This document shows, piece after piece, positions 26,382 to 35,348 of a stretch of DNA of 64,000 bases. The first letter of the stretch is position 1; each line of letters opens with the position of its first letter. Source of the DNA: Runella aurantiaca (lineage in GTDB: Bacteria > Bacteroidota > Bacteroidia > Cytophagales > Spirosomataceae); NCBI RefSeq assembly GCF_003339505.1, contig NZ_QPIW01000001.1, positions 310,001 through 374,000 of the forward strand, read 5' to 3'. The translations under genes and the position numbers were made by a program. The notes below the pieces were generated by a model, which saw only the letters and a list, made by a program, of their open reading frames with translations, did not search any database and had not been told where the DNA came from.

Positions 26382-28763
26382 ATGAAACATATATCCACTG
26401 CTCATTTGAATTTTTCTTTAACAGTCAGCTTCTTTCTTCTGGTGACCGTTTTTTGCTTTTCTGGTTCACTTTTTGGACAAACAACCCTTACCCAAACGTT
26501 GCGGGGCGTGGTATTGGACATGGACAATAATCAGCCGCTTGCCAGGGCGAGCGTTACGTTGACGGGCACCGACAAAGGAACCATCACGGAGGCCGACGGT
26601 AGTTTTCGATTTACGGCGATTCCTATTGGTCGGTATTCGGTCCAAATAAGCAGTGTTGGTTTCGAAACGACCATTATTCCTGAGGTTTTATTGGAGGCGG
26701 GAAAGGAAAAAGTATTAACCGTTTCTCTCAAAGAAAGCCCTCAACAACTCGCCGAGGCGGTTGTGCGTACCGCCCGTCCTGTTTCGCAAAGTAGCATACA
26801 GAGCATTACTATTGAACAAACGTTACGTTATGCGGCTACTTTTTTTGACCCCGCCCGCCTCGCTACGTCGTTTCCGGGCGTAGTGGCGGCCAACGACCAA
26901 GCCAATAATTTGGTCATTCGCGGCAATTCTCCGACTGGAACGCAGTGGCGATTGGAAGGCATTGAGATTGTTAACCCCAATCACCTCAGCAATGCGGGAA
27001 CGTTTAGCGACCGCCCGACGCAATCGGGCGGTGGAACCAATATTTTGAGTGCGCAACTCATGGAGCGCGCCGATTTTTTGACGGGTGCTTTTCCTGCTCA
27101 ATACGGCAATGTCTTGGGCGGGGTGATGGACGTACATTTGCGCAAAGGCAATGACCAAAAGCATGAATTTACGACGCAGGCGGGTTTGATTGGCATTGAC
27201 TTATCGGCTGAGGGGCCCATTTCCCGCAAAAATAAATCATCGTATCTGGTCAATTATCGTTATTCATTCACGGGACTGTTGGCTGCGATGGGCGTCAAAT
27301 TTGGTGGTGAAGATATTCGTTTTCAGGACCTTTCGTTCAATCTGTCGTTCCCTACCCGCAAAGCGGGCCATTTTACCGTGTTTGGCATGGGAGGCGTGAG
27401 TAGTAATATGTTTAAGGCCGAGCGCGATACGTTGCTGTGGGAAGTTGAAAAAGACGGATTTGACATTGAATTTAAAAACCGAATGGGCGCCATCGGCTTG
27501 ACGCATCAACTGAAAGTAGGCCGCAATTCTAACTTACGCACGGTGTTGGCGGCTTCGGCCTTGGACACGCGCCGCGAAGGTTATGTACTTTCAAAAAGTA
27601 CCTATAATCGCTTTTTTGTTCAGCTGGACGCCTTTAAAAAAACGCGTTATTCGTTTTCGACGACCCTCTCTCATAAACTCAATGCGCAGTGGCAGCTACA
27701 GGAAGGCGTGTACCTGACCTATCAACAAGATTCGGTTAATATCAGCAATCGGGGGATTGCAAAGGGGGGAATGAAGGGACTGATTATTCAGCCGTACATC
27801 AACCTTACGGGGCGAATTGCCCCACGATTGACGATGCAGCTGGGACTTCATTGGCTTGAATATACCTACAATCAAACCAATTCGCTGGAGCCTCGTGCCT
27901 CCCTGCGTTATACCGCCAACAAACGCACTGCTTTTAGTTTGTCGTACGGCCTACACAGTCAATTGCAATTGCCGCAGACGTATTTGGCCCTCAAAAATTC
28001 AGCCACCCGCGACGAAGTATTTCCCAATGTTCGTTTAGGTTTTACCAAAGCACAACATTTTGTAGCAGGCTATGAGCAAAGCCTTTCGCTGCTTTCTTCG
28101 CTGAAAGTAGAAGTGTATTATCAATCCTTGTACAATGTGCCGGTGGCAAAAAATCCGTCGATTGTGAGCTACCGGGTCATTCCCGCTTTCTCGACTTTGA
28201 ATCTGTTGGAAGGTTTTACGGATGGAGAATTGGCTAACACGGGGACTGGTAAAAATTACGGTATCGAAGTAACTTATCAACAATTGCTGCAAAATAATTT
28301 TTACGCGCTCATCACGGGTTCTTTGTATAATTCGAGGTATAAAGGGCAAGATGGAGTCGATAGAAATACGCGTTTCAACGGAAATCACACGTTCAGTTTG
28401 GCGGGTGGAAAAGAGTTTCATCATCGTCCTAACCGTACGTTTGGCGTTAATTTACGGGTTTTGTGGCTAGGGGGCTACCGCGATTCTCCGATTGATTTGG
28501 CGGCCTCAAAAAGCGCGGCCCAAACGGTGTACAAAGCCACGGAATTGTACACGATTAAGCTAAGGGATTATTTCCGTCCCGACCTGCGCATTTTCTGGAA
28601 ACGCAATAAAAATAACTACACCCGGACGTGGTCCATTGATATTCAGAACGTGACGAGTACCAAAAATGAAGCCTTCAGTTACTACGATATTCTTCAACGT
28701 AAAGTGGTTCAGCAGTACCAGCTCGGGATTTTGCCAGTCGTGAATTATCGGGTGGAATTCTGA
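26382..28763 (+). CDS. TonB-dependent receptor with N-terminal carboxypeptidase-regulatory-like domain
   Basis: A 793-residue outer-membrane protein. A signal peptide (about 1-30, VFCFSGSLFGQ) is followed by a CarboxypepD_reg-like domain (RGVVLDMDNNQPLARASVTL to LTVSLKE), a plug domain (about 100-215, with VIRGNSPTGTQWRLEGIEI and AQYGNVLGGVMDVHLR) and a 22-strand-type barrel to the C-terminal VNYRVEF. No SusD partner is adjacent, which separates it from the two SusC proteins further on. The substrate is unknown. The ATG at 26382 starts the basic n-region of the signal peptide; the upstream start would add 9 untypical residues. Confidence 0.9.
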   Translation: MKHISTAHLNFSLTVSFFLLVTVFCFSGSLFGQTTLTQTLRGVVLDMDNNQPLARASVTLTGTDKGTITEADGSFRFTAIPIGRYSVQISSVGFETTIIPEVLLEAGKEKVLTVSLKESPQQLAEAVVRTARPVSQSSIQSITIEQTLRYAATFFDPARLATSFPGVVAANDQANNLVIRGNSPTGTQWRLEGIEIVNPNHLSNAGTFSDRPTQSGGGTNILSAQLMERADFLTGAFPAQYGNVLGGVMDVHLRKGNDQKHEFTTQAGLIGIDLSAEGPISRKNKSSYLVNYRYSFTGLLAAMGVKFGGEDIRFQDLSFNLSFPTRKAGHFTVFGMGGVSSNMFKAERDTLLWEVEKDGFDIEFKNRMGAIGLTHQLKVGRNSNLRTVLAASALDTRREGYVLSKSTYNRFFVQLDAFKKTRYSFSTTLSHKLNAQWQLQEGVYLTYQQDSVNISNRGIAKGGMKGLIIQPYINLTGRIAPRLTMQLGLHWLEYTYNQTNSLEPRASLRYTANKRTAFSLSYGLHSQLQLPQTYLALKNSATRDEVFPNVRLGFTKAQHFVAGYEQSLSLLSSLKVEVYYQSLYNVPVAKNPSIVSYRVIPAFSTLNLLEGFTDGELANTGTGKNYGIEVTYQQLLQNNFYALITGSLYNSRYKGQDGVDRNTRFNGNHTFSLAGGKEFHHRPNRTFGVNLRVLWLGGYRDSPIDLAASKSAAQTVYKATELYTIKLRDYFRPDLRIFWKRNKNNYTRTWSIDIQNVTSTKNEAFSYYDILQRKVVQQYQLGILPVVNYRVEF

Positions 28764-28779
28764 GATATTTGGATAAAAC

Positions 28780-28839
28780 GGCGGTTTTGAGAAACCGCCT
28801 GCACGTAGTGTGGGGTAGGTTTTGAGAAACCTACCCCAC
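28780..28839. repeat. Two adjacent stem-loops with the same TGAG loop between convergent genes
   Basis: Stem-loop 1: arms GGCGGTTT (28780-28787) and AAACCGCC (28792-28799), loop TGAG. Stem-loop 2: arms 28810-28822 (GTGGGGTAGGTTT) and 28827-28839, a perfect 13-bp match, loop TGAG. The arms differ in sequence but the TTTTGAGAAA apex is identical. They lie between the TonB-receptor stop and the end of porX and could end transcription on both strands, although long T-runs are missing. Confidence 0.75.
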
Positions 28840-28863
28840 GCACCTTAAAACGTTGTTCTACCT

Positions 28864-30426
28864 TTATTTAGGCTTCAAAAACACGAACGGTATAATCATT
28901 TCTTCAATCGAAACCCCGCCGTGCTGGAAGGTATCGCGGTACATGTTGACGTACTGATTGAAGTTGTTGGGATACGCAAAAAAGTAATCGCCGAGGGTGA
29001 AAACGTAGGCTGTCGAAACATTGAGTTTGGGTAAAAATAAGCGCTCAGGGCGACGGCACACGTAGATGTGGTTGTTGTCGTCGAAGCCGAGATTTTTCCC
29101 CTGTTTGTAACGCAAGTTGGTATTGGTTTCGCGGTAGCCTACGATTTTGACGGGTTTTTTCACCCGCGTCATGCCGTGGTCGGTGGTGATGATGATGCGC
29201 CCTTTTTTCTCCGCAATTCGTTGCAGAAAATCCATGATGGGGGAGTGCTGAAACCAAGACTTGGTGATGGAGCGATACGCGGCCTCATCGGGGGCTAACT
29301 CCTTGATCATCATCATGTCGGTGCGGGCGTGTGAGAGCATGTCCACGAAGTTAAAGACGACCACGTTCAGGTGGTTTTTCCAGAGGTTGGGAAGGTTGTC
29401 GATGAGGGTCTTCCCCTGATTTTGATTGATGATTTTGTTGTACGAAAACTTCACCTGCATTCGGTTGCGCTCAAACTGTTTGCGCAACAAATCTTCTTCG
29501 TGTTTATTGAGCCCTTCTTCGCCATCGGGGGTATTTTCGTCGTTTACCCACCAATTAGGGTATTGCTTCTCGATTTCGCTAGGCATAATTCCCGCAAAAA
29601 TCGAGTTACGGGCAAAACCGGTAGTTGTTGGCAGAATTGAATAATACGAAGATTCTTCTTCGACCGTAAAAAACTCTGTTAACAGCGGCTCAACTACTTT
29701 CCACTGGTCGTAACGTAGATTATCAATCAGAATAAAAAACAAAGGCTCCGTCTGCTTCATCAACGGAAATACTTTGCGTTTCATCAGTTGATGCGACAAA
29801 ATCGGCTTGTCGGCGTTGGGGTCATTGAGCCAGTCTTCATAATTGTCGAGGACAAACTTGCAAAAATTGTTGTTGGCTTCTTCTTTCTGGGTCGACAGAA
29901 TCTCCTCCATGCTTTTGTCTTGCGTGTTTTCGAGTTCCAATTCCCAGTAAATCAGCTTTTTATACAATTCAACCCACTCCGCATGGCCGATGCGGTCCTG
30001 GTATTGCATGGCCAATTGTCGAAACTCCTGCATGTAGCTGATGTTGGTTTTTTCGCTGACCAACCGCTTGTTATCCAGAATTTTTTTGACCGAAAGGAGG
30101 ATTTGATTAGGATTGAGTGGCTTGATGAGATAGTCGGCGATGCGGGAGCCGATGGCTTCTTCCATTATACGCTCCTCTTCGCTTTTGGTAATCATGACCA
30201 CGGGAAGATTGGGGCGTAATTGTTTTATCTGCGCGAGGGTTTCGAGGCCTGAAAGTCCGGGCATATTTTCGTCCAGAAAAACGACATCAAATCGTTCGTT
30301 TTCTACTTTATCGAGGGCATCAGAACCACTATTGACGGGGGTGATGGTGTAGCCTTTGCCGGTTAGAAACAAAATATGTGGTTTTAATAAATCTATTTCA
30401 TCATCTGCCCAAAGAATATTTGCCAT
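28864..30426 (-). CDS. porX: PorX: receiver-PglZ response regulator of the type IX secretion system
   Basis: A 520-residue protein. Residues 1-120 are a CheY-like receiver (NILWADDEIDLLKPH, Asp in VVFLDENMPGLSG, KPLNPNQILLS). A helical linker follows, then a PglZ/alkaline-phosphatase-superfamily domain (FILIDNLRYDQWKVVEP, VVFNFVDMLSHARTDM, IIITTDHGMTRVKKP). This architecture is that of PorX, which with PorY controls T9SS genes in Bacteroidota and has phosphodiesterase activity in studied species. The ATG at 30426 starts MANILWADDE; the longer form adds 23 unrelated residues. The T9SS cargo proteins at 35.3-41 kb fit a species that has this system. Confidence 0.92.
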   Translation of the reverse strand: MANILWADDEIDLLKPHILFLTGKGYTITPVNSGSDALDKVENERFDVVFLDENMPGLSGLETLAQIKQLRPNLPVVMITKSEEERIMEEAIGSRIADYLIKPLNPNQILLSVKKILDNKRLVSEKTNISYMQEFRQLAMQYQDRIGHAEWVELYKKLIYWELELENTQDKSMEEILSTQKEEANNNFCKFVLDNYEDWLNDPNADKPILSHQLMKRKVFPLMKQTEPLFFILIDNLRYDQWKVVEPLLTEFFTVEEESSYYSILPTTTGFARNSIFAGIMPSEIEKQYPNWWVNDENTPDGEEGLNKHEEDLLRKQFERNRMQVKFSYNKIINQNQGKTLIDNLPNLWKNHLNVVVFNFVDMLSHARTDMMMIKELAPDEAAYRSITKSWFQHSPIMDFLQRIAEKKGRIIITTDHGMTRVKKPVKIVGYRETNTNLRYKQGKNLGFDDNNHIYVCRRPERLFLPKLNVSTAYVFTLGDYFFAYPNNFNQYVNMYRDTFQHGGVSIEEMIIPFVFLKPK

Positions 30427-30637
30427 AAGATAGTTGATAAGATGTTTTGATTGAAAAAATAAGAAGGAGCTTATGCGGTAAAAATCAAAGCTCAAAATGT
30501 ACCTCTCCTAACGCCTTGCCAATTGAATAATTGTTTGTAGAGTGACATAAATCATCAAACATAACTGCCAATAATCATATTTTAAAATAGCTAATGGACG
30601 GAAATTGCGGAAGATAACCAACAAATCCATTCATCCA

Positions 30638-31450
30638 ATGAAAACGATTCTTGTACCTACCGATTTAAGCGATGTTTCTGAATATGCCCTAGACGTGGCC
30701 GTTGAGGTTGCTAAAAAGCACAATTCAACCATTGTGTTGCTCAAACGTTTGATTTTTCCGACGGTAGAATATACCATGATTGATAATGATTTTTATGACG
30801 GCAAGGAGGATTATTACCGTTTTCTGACCCAAGAATCAAAAGACCGGCTCAAAGACATGATTGATAGACCGGCCTACGCGGGTGTTAGTTTTAAACTGAA
30901 AGTAGTAAGAGAAAACGAAACGCTGGCCGAGGCCGTTTTGCACCAAGAAGCAGATTTGGTAGTGATGGGTTCGACGGGGGCGAGCGGTTGGAAAGAATGG
31001 ACGAAAGGGTCTAATGCAGAGCATGTGGTACGAAAAGCAACCTGTCCAGTGTTGGTCGTAAAATCACCCGTGAGTGAGTTTAATAATGTTGTATTTGCCG
31101 TTGATTTTGAAAATGAGCAGTTTGTGAAAACCTCCACAAAATTGTTGGATAAATCAAACATCAATCCTCATTTTGTGTATGTCGACAACGGCACCAAAAT
31201 TTTTGATGAAGTGGCATTGCGCGAAAAAGTTGGGAAATGGGCCCTTGAACTGGGTTACAGTTCTTATCAATTTGAGATTGTCGAAGCCAATACCATTGAG
31301 AAAGGCATCTTAAATTATGCCAGAAAAGTGGAGGCCGACATTATCGTAATGTATACCCACGGCCGCACGGGAATCCAACATTTTATTTACGGCAGTGTGG
31401 CCGAAGATGTGGTCAATCACGCCGAAATGGCCGTGATGGTGAGCCATTAA
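30638..31450 (+). CDS. Tandem universal stress protein (two Usp domains)
   Basis: A 270-residue protein made of two UspA-like domains. Domain 1 starts MKTILVPTDLSDVSEYALDV and carries the ATP-binding motif G2xG9xGS (GSTGASGWKEWTKGS). Domain 2 (from about residue 148) ends in HGRTGIQHFIYGSVAEDVVN, with a shortened ATP loop. A TGA-N6-TCA sequence (30543-30554, TGACATAAATCA) lies 83 nt upstream of the start, which would fit control by an FNR-type regulator, but no -7 box was found at a suitable distance. A terminator follows. Confidence 0.9.
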   Translation: MKTILVPTDLSDVSEYALDVAVEVAKKHNSTIVLLKRLIFPTVEYTMIDNDFYDGKEDYYRFLTQESKDRLKDMIDRPAYAGVSFKLKVVRENETLAEAVLHQEADLVVMGSTGASGWKEWTKGSNAEHVVRKATCPVLVVKSPVSEFNNVVFAVDFENEQFVKTSTKLLDKSNINPHFVYVDNGTKIFDEVALREKVGKWALELGYSSYQFEIVEANTIEKGILNYARKVEADIIVMYTHGRTGIQHFIYGSVAEDVVNHAEMAVMVSH

Positions 31451-31477
31451 CGGAGAAATTTTATTCCTTGCGCTTTT

Positions 31478-31513
31478 AAAAGAATGGCTGGCATCCCCAA
31501 CCATTCTTTTTTT
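31478..31513 (+). terminator. Intrinsic terminator after the Usp gene
   Basis: Arms AAAAGAATGG (31478-31487) and CCATTCTTTT (31501-31510) around a 13-nt loop, with a run of seven T to 31513. Confidence 0.85.
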
Positions 31514-31518
31514 ATGCG

Positions 31519-31526
31519 TAGTTTTG
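31519..31526 (+). promoter_or_regulatory. -7 element (TAGTTTTG) of pyrE
   Basis: TAGTTTTG fits TAnnTTTG and ends 28 nt before the pyrE ATG at 31555. The upstream region overlaps the T-run of the Usp terminator. Confidence 0.5.
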
Positions 31527-31554
31527 CAGGATTAAAATCATCTTTACACCGTTC

Positions 31555-32211
31555 ATGCAAACCACTGTAGCCGTGAATCGACCGGAAGTAGCCCGCCAAG
31601 TTGCGGCGTATTTATTAAACATAGAAGCGATTCAACTTCGCCCCGCGCAGCCCTTCAAATGGAGCTCAGGCTGGAATTCACCCATTTATTGTGACAATCG
31701 TCTGGCGCTTTCGTTTCCTGAAGTGCGGACTTTCATCAAAAACGCCTTGGCAGGAGCCATCAAAAGCCATTTTCCAGCCGTTGAGCTTATTGCGGGAGTA
31801 GCTACTGCGGGTATTGCGCAGGGTGCTTTGGTGGCCGATGTGTTACATTTGCCGTATGCTTATGTGCGTCCCGAACCCAAAAAGCACGGGATGGGCAACC
31901 AAATCGAAGGTCGGGTCTTGGCGGGTCAAAAAGTAGTAGTGCTCGAAGACCTCATTTCTACGGGCGGAAGCTCCCTCAAAGTAGTAGATGTACTGCGCGA
32001 AGCCGGCGTGGAGGTGTTGGGAATGATTTCGATTTTTACCTATGGTTTTTCCATTGCCGATGAAAATTTCAAGCAAAAAGGCGTCGAATTGGTGTCGTTG
32101 AGCAACTATGATTGCTTACTGACCGAAGCCCTCAAATTAGACTATATCGAGTCAAGCCAATTGGAAACACTATCTAAATGGCGGGAAGATCCCGGAAGCT
32201 GGGATGCGTAA
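31555..32211 (+). CDS. pyrE: Orotate phosphoribosyltransferase
   Basis: A 218-residue type I phosphoribosyltransferase that makes orotidine 5'-phosphate from orotate and PRPP in pyrimidine synthesis. The PRPP-binding motif is in VVVLEDLISTGGSSLKVVD, and the orotate/pyrophosphate-binding part in FKWSSGWNSPIYCDNR and PEPKKHGMGNQIEG. Length matches the family. pgeF starts 10 nt after its stop and is probably cotranscribed. Confidence 0.96.
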   Translation: MQTTVAVNRPEVARQVAAYLLNIEAIQLRPAQPFKWSSGWNSPIYCDNRLALSFPEVRTFIKNALAGAIKSHFPAVELIAGVATAGIAQGALVADVLHLPYAYVRPEPKKHGMGNQIEGRVLAGQKVVVLEDLISTGGSSLKVVDVLREAGVEVLGMISIFTYGFSIADENFKQKGVELVSLSNYDCLLTEALKLDYIESSQLETLSKWREDPGSWDA

Positions 32212-32221
32212 ATCACTATAA

Positions 32222-32974
32222 ATGATGCAATTATTTCACTCTCCTACCATATTTCAACGTTTTTCGAATCTTATTGCAGCAGAGAGCAGGCGCCACGGTG
32301 GGGTAAGCGCGGCTCCTTTTTCGTCGCTTAACTTGGGTATAAATACCAAAGATGCGCCCGAGAATGTGCTAGAAAATCGACGACTTTTTTTTGAAAAGTT
32401 GGAAATTTCGGAAGCCAGACTTGCCTCCTCTCATCAAGTACACGGAGACAGCATTCAAATAGTGACCGAACCGGGCCGAACCGACGGCTTTGATGCGCTC
32501 GTCACAGATGTGCCAGAAGTTGTGCTTGGGGTCACCGTGGCCGATTGTACCCCCGTGCTGATTTATGACGCTCATCGTCGGGTTGTTGGGGCGGTTCATG
32601 CTGGATGGCGGGGCACGGTGTCTCAATTGGTGTACAAAACCCTCGAAACCATGCACGCCGAATACGGCACTGCCCCGGGTGATTGCTTTGCCTACGTGGG
32701 TACGTGCATCGATGAAAATGCTTTTGAAGTGGGAGAAGAAGTAGCGGAGCAGTTTGCTGATAAATTCAAACGGTTTGATACGGCTAGGGGAAAGTATTTG
32801 GTGGACTTAAAACGCGCCAATGCCGCGCAGTTAGAAAATTTTGGAATTCCTTCGGAGCGGATTGAAATATCACCCTATTCAACCATTATCCATAATGACG
32901 ATTATTTCTCCTATCGTTTGGAAAATGGCCAAACGGGGCGGATGTTGGCCGTCATTGGGATGAAAAATGCGTAA
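32222..32974 (+). CDS. pgeF: PgeF/YfiH-type peptidoglycan editing factor (polyphenol oxidase family)
   Basis: A 250-residue member of the YfiH/YlmD family. PgeF in E. coli hydrolyses mis-incorporated L-Ser from UDP-MurNAc-L-Ser; other members have adenosine phosphorylase or laccase-like activity. Metal ligands are visible: His in SSHQVHGDSIQIV, Cys in VTVADCTPVLIY and His in AVHAGWRGTV. A second ATG (32225) follows the first directly and could be used. It is probably translated from the pyrE transcript. Confidence 0.88.
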   Translation: MMQLFHSPTIFQRFSNLIAAESRRHGGVSAAPFSSLNLGINTKDAPENVLENRRLFFEKLEISEARLASSHQVHGDSIQIVTEPGRTDGFDALVTDVPEVVLGVTVADCTPVLIYDAHRRVVGAVHAGWRGTVSQLVYKTLETMHAEYGTAPGDCFAYVGTCIDENAFEVGEEVAEQFADKFKRFDTARGKYLVDLKRANAAQLENFGIPSERIEISPYSTIIHNDDYFSYRLENGQTGRMLAVIGMKNA

Positions 32975-33029
32975 AAATAGGGTAGACGTTTTTGGAAATA
33001 AACAACCTCGCTCGGGCTAACATGATACA

Positions 33030-33947
33030 ATGCAACAATCCTCTTCTGTAAAACTTTGGGCCAATCTGGTCATTGTGTATGTCGTATGGGGTTCGACCTT
33101 TTTGGGGGTTCGCTATGCTATTGAAGTGCTACCGCCGTTGCTGACCAATGCCATTCGGTTTCTGGTGGGAGGTGTCATTTTCTTTTTGTTTACGCTGCTT
33201 CGTGGGTATTCTGTTCCGACTGTAAAGCAATGGCTTTCAGCAGCTTGGATTGGAATGCTTTTGAGCGGTGTCGGAAACTGCGCCGTTGCCTACGCCATTG
33301 GATTTATGCCAACGGGGTTGGTGGCGCTGCTGGTAGCCACGCTGCCGGGCTGGATGGTGGGTTTGGATTATTACTTCTTTGGAAAACAAAAACCTTCGTG
33401 GCTGACGGTGGTCGGCTTGGGTGTCGGCCTGATTGGAATGTATATTTTACTAAATCCGGGAGAGAACCTCGCCCAACGTGAAATTCCCTTATTCCCCGCT
33501 TTTTTGGTTTTTATCGGGTCAATTACTTGGGCGTGGGGGTCGTTACAATCCCCGTATTTAGACATGCCTCCCCAAATGCAAACTACCGCGATTCAGATGT
33601 TGGGAGGGGGTGTTTTCTCCTTGGTTATGAGCTTGTTTTTGGAGCCAAACGGCTTTAAAACCTTCGATAACATGACCCATCAAACCTACATGGCCTTGCT
33701 TTATCTGATTGTGATGGGTTCTTTTGTGGGGTATTCGGCTTACGTTTGGTTGTTGCACCATGCGGCACCTTCTTTGACCGCTACCTACGCGTATGTCAAT
33801 CCAGTGGTGGCCATGATTTTGGGGTGGCTAGTGGTAAACGAAAAATTAAGCACCCGCTCGCTGGTCGCTTCGGCGGTGGTTTTGACAGGAGTAGTTTTGA
33901 TAACATTTGGCCGAAGAGCTTCGGCCAAAGCTGGTAATTTGCGTTAG
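33030..33947 (+). CDS. DMT-superfamily (EamA) transporter
   Basis: A 305-residue membrane protein with ten predicted helices forming two EamA repeats (first: LVIVYVVWGSTFLGVRYAIE; second: IGSITWAWGSLQSPYLDMPP). The ending TYAYVNPVVAMILGWLVVNE is the classic DMT signature of helices 8-10. The family exports small metabolites such as amino acids; the substrate here is unknown. It stands alone between pgeF and the DJ-1/PfpI gene, with 41 nt to the next start, so cotranscription is possible. Confidence 0.9.
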   Translation: MQQSSSVKLWANLVIVYVVWGSTFLGVRYAIEVLPPLLTNAIRFLVGGVIFFLFTLLRGYSVPTVKQWLSAAWIGMLLSGVGNCAVAYAIGFMPTGLVALLVATLPGWMVGLDYYFFGKQKPSWLTVVGLGVGLIGMYILLNPGENLAQREIPLFPAFLVFIGSITWAWGSLQSPYLDMPPQMQTTAIQMLGGGVFSLVMSLFLEPNGFKTFDNMTHQTYMALLYLIVMGSFVGYSAYVWLLHHAAPSLTATYAYVNPVVAMILGWLVVNEKLSTRSLVASAVVLTGVVLITFGRRASAKAGNLR

Positions 33948-33988
33948 TTCATTTCTCTGACCATTTCTAACAAAACCCATACGTTCCC

Positions 33989-34600
33989 ATGACCCGAAAT
34001 GTAGCCATTTTCTTATTCGATGAGGTAGAAGTGCTCGATTTTGCGGGCCCTTATGAGGTTTTCAGCGTAACTGGATTACGGACGTTTACCGAAAAACTCT
34101 TTCACGTGTACACAGTTGCTGAGAAATCTCCCGTGGTCGCCCGCAACGGACTGACCGTTATCCCCGATTATTTGTTGGATACTTGTCCCAAACCTGACCT
34201 GGTTCTTATTCCGGGTGGAGGCGGTTTTTCTCCCGAAGGAATTGCTTTTGGAAGTCGCCGAGAAATGGACAATCCAGTGGTGTTGGAGTGGGTAAAAAAG
34301 CACGCTGCTCACGTTGAATTGGTTCTTTCGGTCTGCACGGGGGCCTTGATTTTGGGGAAAGCGGGGCTGTTGGAAGGACTGAAAGCCACGACCCATTTCA
34401 AAGCGTTGGATGCCTTACGGGCCATTTCACCAGCTATTGAGGTATTGGAAGGAGTTCGGTACGTTGACAATGGCCACGTCATTCTCTCTGCGGGCGTATC
34501 GGCAGGAATAGACATGTCTTATTACGTAGTTAGTAAATTGTTGGGCAAAGATGTAGCCGACGAAGCGGCGCGCTATGCCCAATACGATTATTGGCAATAA
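33989..34600 (+). CDS. DJ-1/PfpI-family protein
   Basis: A 203-residue single-domain protein of the class I glutamine amidotransferase-like superfamily. The nucleophile elbow is LVLSVCTGALILGKAG with the Cys at about residue 116, and the early Glu and the glycine loop are in EVLDFAGPYEVFS and LVLIPGGGGF. It lacks the AraC DNA-binding domain found in related regulators (GlxA type), so it may be an isonitrile hydratase-like enzyme or a stress protein; the substrate is unknown. It follows the DMT transporter by 41 nt. Confidence 0.85.
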   Translation: MTRNVAIFLFDEVEVLDFAGPYEVFSVTGLRTFTEKLFHVYTVAEKSPVVARNGLTVIPDYLLDTCPKPDLVLIPGGGGFSPEGIAFGSRREMDNPVVLEWVKKHAAHVELVLSVCTGALILGKAGLLEGLKATTHFKALDALRAISPAIEVLEGVRYVDNGHVILSAGVSAGIDMSYYVVSKLLGKDVADEAARYAQYDYWQ

Positions 34601-34749
34601 TAGAACAAAGCCTATTCTAAATGCCTTGCTAAGGCCTTTCAATGGGGAAAATAACCGTTTTTGGGTGTTTTTATTTGCTTATATTTGACTAATTTTATAC
34701 TTTGTTTCGTTGTATTAATACAGAAAACCATTCTACAAACTTTAGTGAT

Positions 34750-35247
34750 ATGAAAAAATATCTTTACGCTGCACTATTTATTACTTCAGCCATGTTGGCA
34801 GGATGTTCAAAATCTGAGCCAGAACCAGAACCCGCCGAGCAGGTCATTGGGAGTTACACCGTGGATAAAGTTACGGTTGCTTATAAATATGTCGACTCAC
34901 CTGTCGAAGAGTCACAAAGTTATATTTTTCCGTTTAAGAACAATCAGGGCGAGTTAACGGCTATTGTTGATGTTTCCAAAAGTGCTTCGAATATAATTAC
35001 CCTTACTTATGTAGAAACTGCAAAATATACGAATGGACAAACCGAGACCAGTAAAGATGTTTACAGTAGCATTGAGTTAAAACCAAGTGAGACAGCATCA
35101 GGTGTATTTGATATGTACAGTGCTGGGGTTAAAAGTGGAACTGTAGGTGGGGGTAATCTTAATTTTGAAGACATTACAAGCTTAAAGGATACTGTAGGTC
35201 GTGCTTTAACATTTGCCTTCCGTATTTCAGGGAAGAAATCAAAATAA
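34750..35247 (+). CDS. Small lipoprotein of unknown function
   Basis: A 165-residue protein with a lipoprotein signal (MKKYLYAALFITSAMLAGCS; lipobox LAGC) and then a SEPEPEPAE spacer and a beta-rich domain resembling calycin/lipocalin-like small lipoproteins of Bacteroidota (IGSYTVDKVTVAYKYVD, TETSKDVYSSIELKPSETAS). Function unknown. A hairpin with a T-run lies after the stop. The ATG at 34750 starts the signal peptide; the longer form would bury it. Confidence 0.75.
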   Translation: MKKYLYAALFITSAMLAGCSKSEPEPEPAEQVIGSYTVDKVTVAYKYVDSPVEESQSYIFPFKNNQGELTAIVDVSKSASNIITLTYVETAKYTNGQTETSKDVYSSIELKPSETASGVFDMYSAGVKSGTVGGGNLNFEDITSLKDTVGRALTFAFRISGKKSK

Positions 35248-35266
35248 TTTATTTAGGGGGAATTAT

Positions 35267-35319
35267 AAAAAGTTAGCAGTTACGCAATTACATCAATATT
35301 GCACAACTGCTGACTTTTT
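35267..35319 (+). terminator. Terminator after the small lipoprotein gene
   Basis: Arms AAAAGTTAGCAGTT (35268-35281) and AACTGCTGACTTTT (35305-35318) pair over 14 positions with one G-U; a smaller stem GCAAT/ATTGC sits inside the loop, and the 3' side runs into T residues. Confidence 0.75.
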
Positions 35320-35348
35320 ACGTTTTTAATAACCTTAACTTAATCTAA

